A DNA stretch of 23,397 nucleotides. Source: a virus. Under the pieces are notes generated by a model, which did no database searches, had not been told where the DNA came from, and was given only the letters and a program-made list of their open reading frames with translations. Made by a program: the position numbers and the translations under genes. How positions within the stretch are numbered: the first letter of the stretch is position 1; each line of letters opens with the position of its first letter. Positions 20,093 through 23,397 of this stretch are shown here, piece after piece. The stretch is from positions 1 through 23,397 of the IMG/VR virus record IMGVR_UViG_3300012001_000033. One strand, 5' to 3'.

Positions 20093-21472
20093 GTCCAGCA
20101 CTTTACTTTGAACAAACTTTAGGATATCATCACCGGAGTTTTGAACCTTCGGTATGTGGTTCCTAATGATCCCAACGATCTGTGCACTGGTGATCTTGTT
20201 GTCAGGGGTGACTGAGGGAAGACCTTCCGGGAGACTGCCAACGAAGTATTCACAGATGCCGCGCAGCTGGTAGTCATCCAATTCATTGAGCTCTTCCATA
20301 AGGTCTACACGTCCGGGCCGGATGATGGCAGGGTCGAGCGAGTCAATATGGTTGGTTGTCATAATGGTGATGACTCCGTGGGGGGAGTTGAAACCATCTA
20401 GCACGTTCAACATTCCGGCAAGTGTGACGCCGTTGGACTCCCCAGTATCACTATCCTTCCGGGACTGTACGGCGTTGTAGACATCCACATCTTCAAGGAT
20501 AGCGAGGGAGTAGGGTGGCACCTCGTTCAGAGCCCGTGCGAGGGAGTCATCCCCGTCAAGTCCGGACAGGGAGATGTAGTAGATGTTCAAGCCCAGCTCA
20601 TGGGCAATGGCACTTGCTGTGGAGGATTTTCCGGATCCGGGGTTGCCGTGCAGCATAATGCCGGTACGGTAGGGCACACCCAGACGGATGTACTCAGGCT
20701 CATTATCGAGGAACCGTCGCATGAAAGCGATGATCCGGTCCATCTGTCCCTCTTTGAGGATGACTGATTCGATGGGTCGGTGCGGGATCTCCGAGATGTT
20801 CCGGTAGCCTCCCCAGCTTGTGGAGGTGTTGAAGGTGGGGGGTTGGTCTACCAGCTTCTGTGCTTCCTGCTGCAGCTGGCCTACGATGGCGTTACGTGCT
20901 TCTACAGAGCCACAGGTGATGACAATGGACCGTGCTGTGTAGTAGCTCTTTTTCTTCTTCTCGTCCGAGTCAAGCGGATTGGTGGTCGAGATCTTGACCG
21001 GGAAACCGGCAATGACTACGTCCTGAGTCATGGCCCCATCCGTTTGCATGGTCAGGGTGATCTTACTCTTCTTCGCTCGCGGTGTATCGGGTACCGCAGC
21101 CTCATCCCCAGCGCCCGAATAGTTTACCGAGTCAGGGCTGGTTGTTCGTACAAAAACAGATTTCCGTAGGTCTTCGTGTAGTGCATCGTTGAGCCACTTT
21201 TCGGCGATGGCGAAGACACGGTCTGTTTCGGATACCTTCACAACAAACTCAGATGCTGAGCTTCGGTTTTTGAGTGCTGTATAGAAATAACTGCCAACTG
21301 TGGATACTGACGTAAGAACGCTGATCCCGGTGACGACACGGGCAAGACGTTTGTTATCTGTCAGGTTGGCAGAAAGGGATACGATTGTGGAGAGTTCCCG
21401 CAAGATACTGAGAGTATCAAGTTTGTCATCCGAAGAAGAGTCTGTTTTCTTGAGGAGGTCAGAGATTTTCAC
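20081..21472 (-). CDS. BCS1-like AAA+ ATPase with N-terminal membrane segment (463 aa)
   Basis: The C-terminal AAA+ core has Walker A GNPGSGKSS (276-284), Walker B LAILEDVD (323-330), the BCS1 signature NGVTLAGMLNVLDG (347-360), TTNHIDSLDPAIIRPGRVD (372-390; sensor 1 Asn374, arginines 385/388). A hydrophobic stretch at about 46-66 (VVTGISVLTSVSTVGSYFYT) could cross the membrane, followed by a middle domain of about 190 residues. This order (TM, BCS1 middle domain, AAA) matches mitochondrial Bcs1, which translocates folded proteins; bacterial relatives have less clear roles. Start: GTG at 21472 with AAGGA four bases upstream, or GTG at 21490; both are downstream of the promoter. Function in the phage is unknown. 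Confidence 0.88.
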   Translation of the reverse strand: MKISDLLKKTDSSSDDKLDTLSILRELSTIVSLSANLTDNKRLARVVTGISVLTSVSTVGSYFYTALKNRSSASEFVVKVSETDRVFAIAEKWLNDALHEDLRKSVFVRTTSPDSVNYSGAGDEAAVPDTPRAKKSKITLTMQTDGAMTQDVVIAGFPVKISTTNPLDSDEKKKKSYYTARSIVITCGSVEARNAIVGQLQQEAQKLVDQPPTFNTSTSWGGYRNISEIPHRPIESVILKEGQMDRIIAFMRRFLDNEPEYIRLGVPYRTGIMLHGNPGSGKSSTASAIAHELGLNIYYISLSGLDGDDSLARALNEVPPYSLAILEDVDVYNAVQSRKDSDTGESNGVTLAGMLNVLDGFNSPHGVITIMTTNHIDSLDPAIIRPGRVDLMEELNELDDYQLRGICEYFVGSLPEGLPSVTPDNKITSAQIVGIIRNHIPKVQNSGDDILKFVQSKVLDFTK

Positions 21473-21515
21473 ATTTTCCTTAGCATACACAAGGTACCAT
21501 CCGATACTTCTTATG

Positions 21516-21544
21516 ATTATACACAGGTAACCGCTAAAGCACAA
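21516..21544 (-). promoter_or_regulatory. Promoter in front of the BCS1-like gene
   Basis: On the minus strand, TTGTGC (21544-21539), a 17-base spacer and a perfect TATAAT (21521-21516) are present. The predicted transcription start lies before both candidate GTG starts, which excludes the longer reading frame that begins upstream. Confidence 0.7.
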
Positions 21545-21590
21545 ACAGGCTGCTTTTCAAATATCAGCCGAATTCGTCTTAGTCGATTAA

Positions 21591-22325
21591 TTAGGGCATG
21601 GAAGTGGTCCCGAGAGTAGGACAGAACTCGCAACCATCCTTTACGACCCCTCGATTTTCATGCCACCGAGTGTGCCTACCCCTGTTGGGAAGTCCAGTAT
21701 GTATCTCTGACAGCTTCTTTTTGCGTTCTTCCGAATACTTTACACCTAGATTTGAATTAACATAATTGGGGGTGAGTTCAGACATCTTCTTACCACTATT
21801 CCAAGCAAGTTTGCCGAACATTGGGTTGTCCTCACCCATTTTAGATGAGGAAAGTAGTTGACGATGCTCCGCAGAAAGCGTCTTACCTCGGTTGAATTCA
21901 CTGATTTTTCTTTTGGTGTCTTCTGATCGGGGTCTCCCCAACTTCGCGTTACGCATTTTGAGACGACTTTCAGATCCCATAACATGACCACGAACACCCT
22001 CTCCACCATCAGTCTTGTTTAGAAGCGTATAATCACGCTCTTTGAAGATAGCGATCCATCTCATCTCGCTGAGGTTTAGTGTGTCGTCGGATTCTAGGAC
22101 TTCAAGTATGTCAAACGTAACAGCGAAAAAGTGTTTCCTGAGCCATCTAGATTTATGTGTATCATATGTTCCCGACCCTCTGTTACGCGCTGCATCAATG
22201 TGCTGCCTACATCTCAGGACACCTTTGCTGGTCTGTCCTACATATACATAACTGAGGGTCGGGTCATAAGTTAGACGCATGGCATAGATGAAATTTTTGT
22301 CGTCTATGTCTGGAATTACAGTCAA
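21591..22325 (-). CDS. GIY-YIG homing endonuclease with NUMOD3 repeats (244 aa)
   Basis: The GIY-YIG domain reads FIYAMRLT (12-19), YVYVGQT (26-32), Arg38/Arg40, the catalytic Glu87 in LSEMRWI and Asn103 in LLNKTDGGEG. NUMOD3-like motifs follow (ESRLKMRNAKLGRPRSEDTK; GEDNPMFGKLAWNSGKK; KYSEERKKKLSE). The C-terminus has HTRWH and CEFC, the same HxRxH-CxxC arrangement as the other GIY-YIG protein in this window. The start is TTG with AAGGT eight bases upstream, ten bases after the PhoH-like gene stop. It lies between the PhoH-like gene and the promoter of the BCS1-like gene, as expected for a mobile free-standing endonuclease. Confidence 0.92.
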   Translation of the reverse strand: MTVIPDIDDKNFIYAMRLTYDPTLSYVYVGQTSKGVLRCRQHIDAARNRGSGTYDTHKSRWLRKHFFAVTFDILEVLESDDTLNLSEMRWIAIFKERDYTLLNKTDGGEGVRGHVMGSESRLKMRNAKLGRPRSEDTKRKISEFNRGKTLSAEHRQLLSSSKMGEDNPMFGKLAWNSGKKMSELTPNYVNSNLGVKYSEERKKKLSEIHTGLPNRGRHTRWHENRGVVKDGCEFCPTLGTTSMP

Positions 22326-22335
22326 CGCATGGACC

Positions 22336-23397
22336 TTAGATGTCTTCCAGCAGGCCCGATACCATCTCGGAGATAGGGCTTCGCTCAGACTTCTTGAGGG
22401 TTACATGCGCAAAGAGCTTGTGTCCGTAAAGCTTGCGAACAACCTTGTAGATCCCGTCATACTTGCCGATGAAGCGGGCGTCACGCTGTGCAGTATCCCA
22501 ACCTACGAAGACACGGGCATTGATACCTAGGCGAGAGATAAGGGTAAGAATGGTAGTTGCTTCGACGTTCTGTAGCTCATCCAGAATGACAATGCAGTTT
22601 GCCAAGGTACGACCACGGACGTGGGAGATCGATGAAATCTCGATTACACCACTCTTCTTAACCTTATCCAGCTCAATGGGGTTGAGAAGAGTCCCCAGTG
22701 TATCGAATACGGCCTGTGCGTGTGGGGCCAATTTTTCATTGACGTCCCCCGGGAGGAACCCTAGGTCCTGCGCAGCACCACCTACAGGGTTTACCGGCCT
22801 GAACACGATGATTTTGCGGTAAGGCGTCGACCTGTCATTGACCAGTTCAAGGGCTGTAGCAAGCATAAGGAAGGATTTTCCTGACCCGGCTGTACCAGAC
22901 ACCGAGACCACGCCGACAGAGCTGTCAGTGAGGTGCTGAAGAAGGATACGTTGTTCGGCAGATCGGCCCACAATACTGCCCACGTGGATGTCTTTGACGA
23001 GTTCGAAGGTCCACCGTGACTTGCTGACCGCCAGTGCTGACCCGCTCGTAGTCCCTCTGAGAATTACGCCTGTGTTGATTGGAGCGTCTATGTCGAGCTT
23101 GGCAGTCTCATTGTCATAGAGAGCCGTCATCTCATCATCTGTGATGGTGTATGTCTTCAACCCAGCGATGTATTCATCTGCTGCCGTGTTCTCTCCGTCA
23201 GAGATATCATCACAGAGGACATTCTCGATCTTGGCGAGGATCTGAAGCTCAATATCACGAGTAATCAGGACCACACGTTCAGAACTCTCCAAACCAAGGG
23301 ACTTGGCGACGGCGAGGATGCGAACGTCGTTTGTCTTGTCAGAGAGGACTGCATCCGAAAGGTTGGATTGATCTACGTGATTGATCTCAATCCGAAG
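22336..23397 (-). CDS. phoH: PIN-PhoH family ATPase, 5' end cut by window edge (353 aa visible)
   Basis: The frame is open to the window edge, so the true start is beyond 23397. The visible N-terminal part (NDVRILAVAKSLG, VVLITRDIELQILAKI) is the end of a PIN nuclease domain. The PhoH ATPase follows: Walker A VSGTAGSGKSF (about 166-176 from the edge), FRPVNPVGG, GFLPGDVNEKLAPHAQ and Walker B IVILDELQNVE, then the sensor-like SRLGINARVFVGWDTAQRD. PIN-PhoH proteins of this type are suspected RNA-directed nuclease/helicase pairs; PhoH genes are common in phages. Its stop lies ten bases before the GIY-YIG start. Confidence 0.93.
   Translation of the reverse strand, partial: LRIEINHVDQSNLSDAVLSDKTNDVRILAVAKSLGLESSERVVLITRDIELQILAKIENVLCDDISDGENTAADEYIAGLKTYTITDDEMTALYDNETAKLDIDAPINTGVILRGTTSGSALAVSKSRWTFELVKDIHVGSIVGRSAEQRILLQHLTDSSVGVVSVSGTAGSGKSFLMLATALELVNDRSTPYRKIIVFRPVNPVGGAAQDLGFLPGDVNEKLAPHAQAVFDTLGTLLNPIELDKVKKSGVIEISSISHVRGRTLANCIVILDELQNVEATTILTLISRLGINARVFVGWDTAQRDARFIGKYDGIYKVVRKLYGHKLFAHVTLKKSERSPISEMVSGLLEDI

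Noticed and set aside
1-23397. CRISPR arrays, insertion sequences, integrase or att sites
   Set aside because: I saw no regularly spaced repeats, transposase or recombinase motifs, or long direct repeats; the DinG-like helicase has no cas neighbours.

Overview
The window looks like part of the genome of a tailed phage that infects an actinobacterium. The phage evidence is a terminase large subunit, a replication set (primase, D5-like helicase, DinG-like helicase), several probable homing endonucleases, and many very short, tightly packed genes, often joined by ATGA, TGATG or TAATG overlaps. The actinobacterial evidence is a WhiB-type iron-sulfur regulator, a ClgR-like XRE regulator, and small-protein types I associate with actinophages from general knowledge (no search was run). 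GC content is moderate by eye; the endonuclease genes look AT-richer than their neighbours.

Layout. (1) Positions 1-6072, minus strand: about 16 small genes. Recognisable ones are a calcineurin-like metallophosphoesterase, small zinc-finger proteins, and a 293-aa protein with two CxxCxG motifs; the rest are unknown. One gene (3663-4044) is broken into two frames. (2) Positions 6144-8135, plus strand: two small unknown genes and TerL, the only plus-strand genes, closed by a strong hairpin terminator that probably works both ways. (3) Positions 8174-8880, minus: a three-gene unit led by the ClgR-like regulator, with its own promoter. (4) Positions 9102-11141, minus: a macro-domain (ADP-ribose binding) protein and small unknown genes, ending in a long-loop terminator. 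(5) Positions 11212-23397, minus: D5-like SF3 helicase, a tandem endonuclease-VII-like protein, an HNH protein, an AEP-type primase, a DinG-like Fe-S helicase, a GIY-YIG endonuclease, a WhiB/zinc-ribbon protein, a BCS1-like AAA ATPase, a second GIY-YIG endonuclease, and a PIN-PhoH ATPase cut by the window edge.

Regulation. At least eight minus-strand promoters of host sigma70/sigA type can be read directly, mostly TTGACA-like, a 17-base spacer, and TAnnaT. Each sits in front of a gene block. Both short plus-strand genes and one minus-strand gene have a -10 box only 6-7 bases from the ATG, which suggests leaderless mRNAs.

How the genes may work together (inference): primase plus SF3 helicase would start and drive replication, with DinG helping to resolve structures. 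WhiB and ClgR-like proteins would modulate host or phage transcription. The macro protein, BCS1-like ATPase and PhoH could serve host takeover, counter-defence or nucleotide/RNA metabolism. The GIY-YIG and EndoVII/HNH genes look like selfish insertions between core genes. No tRNA, CRISPR array, insertion sequence, integrase or attachment site was seen. Apart from TerL, no virion gene was recognised.
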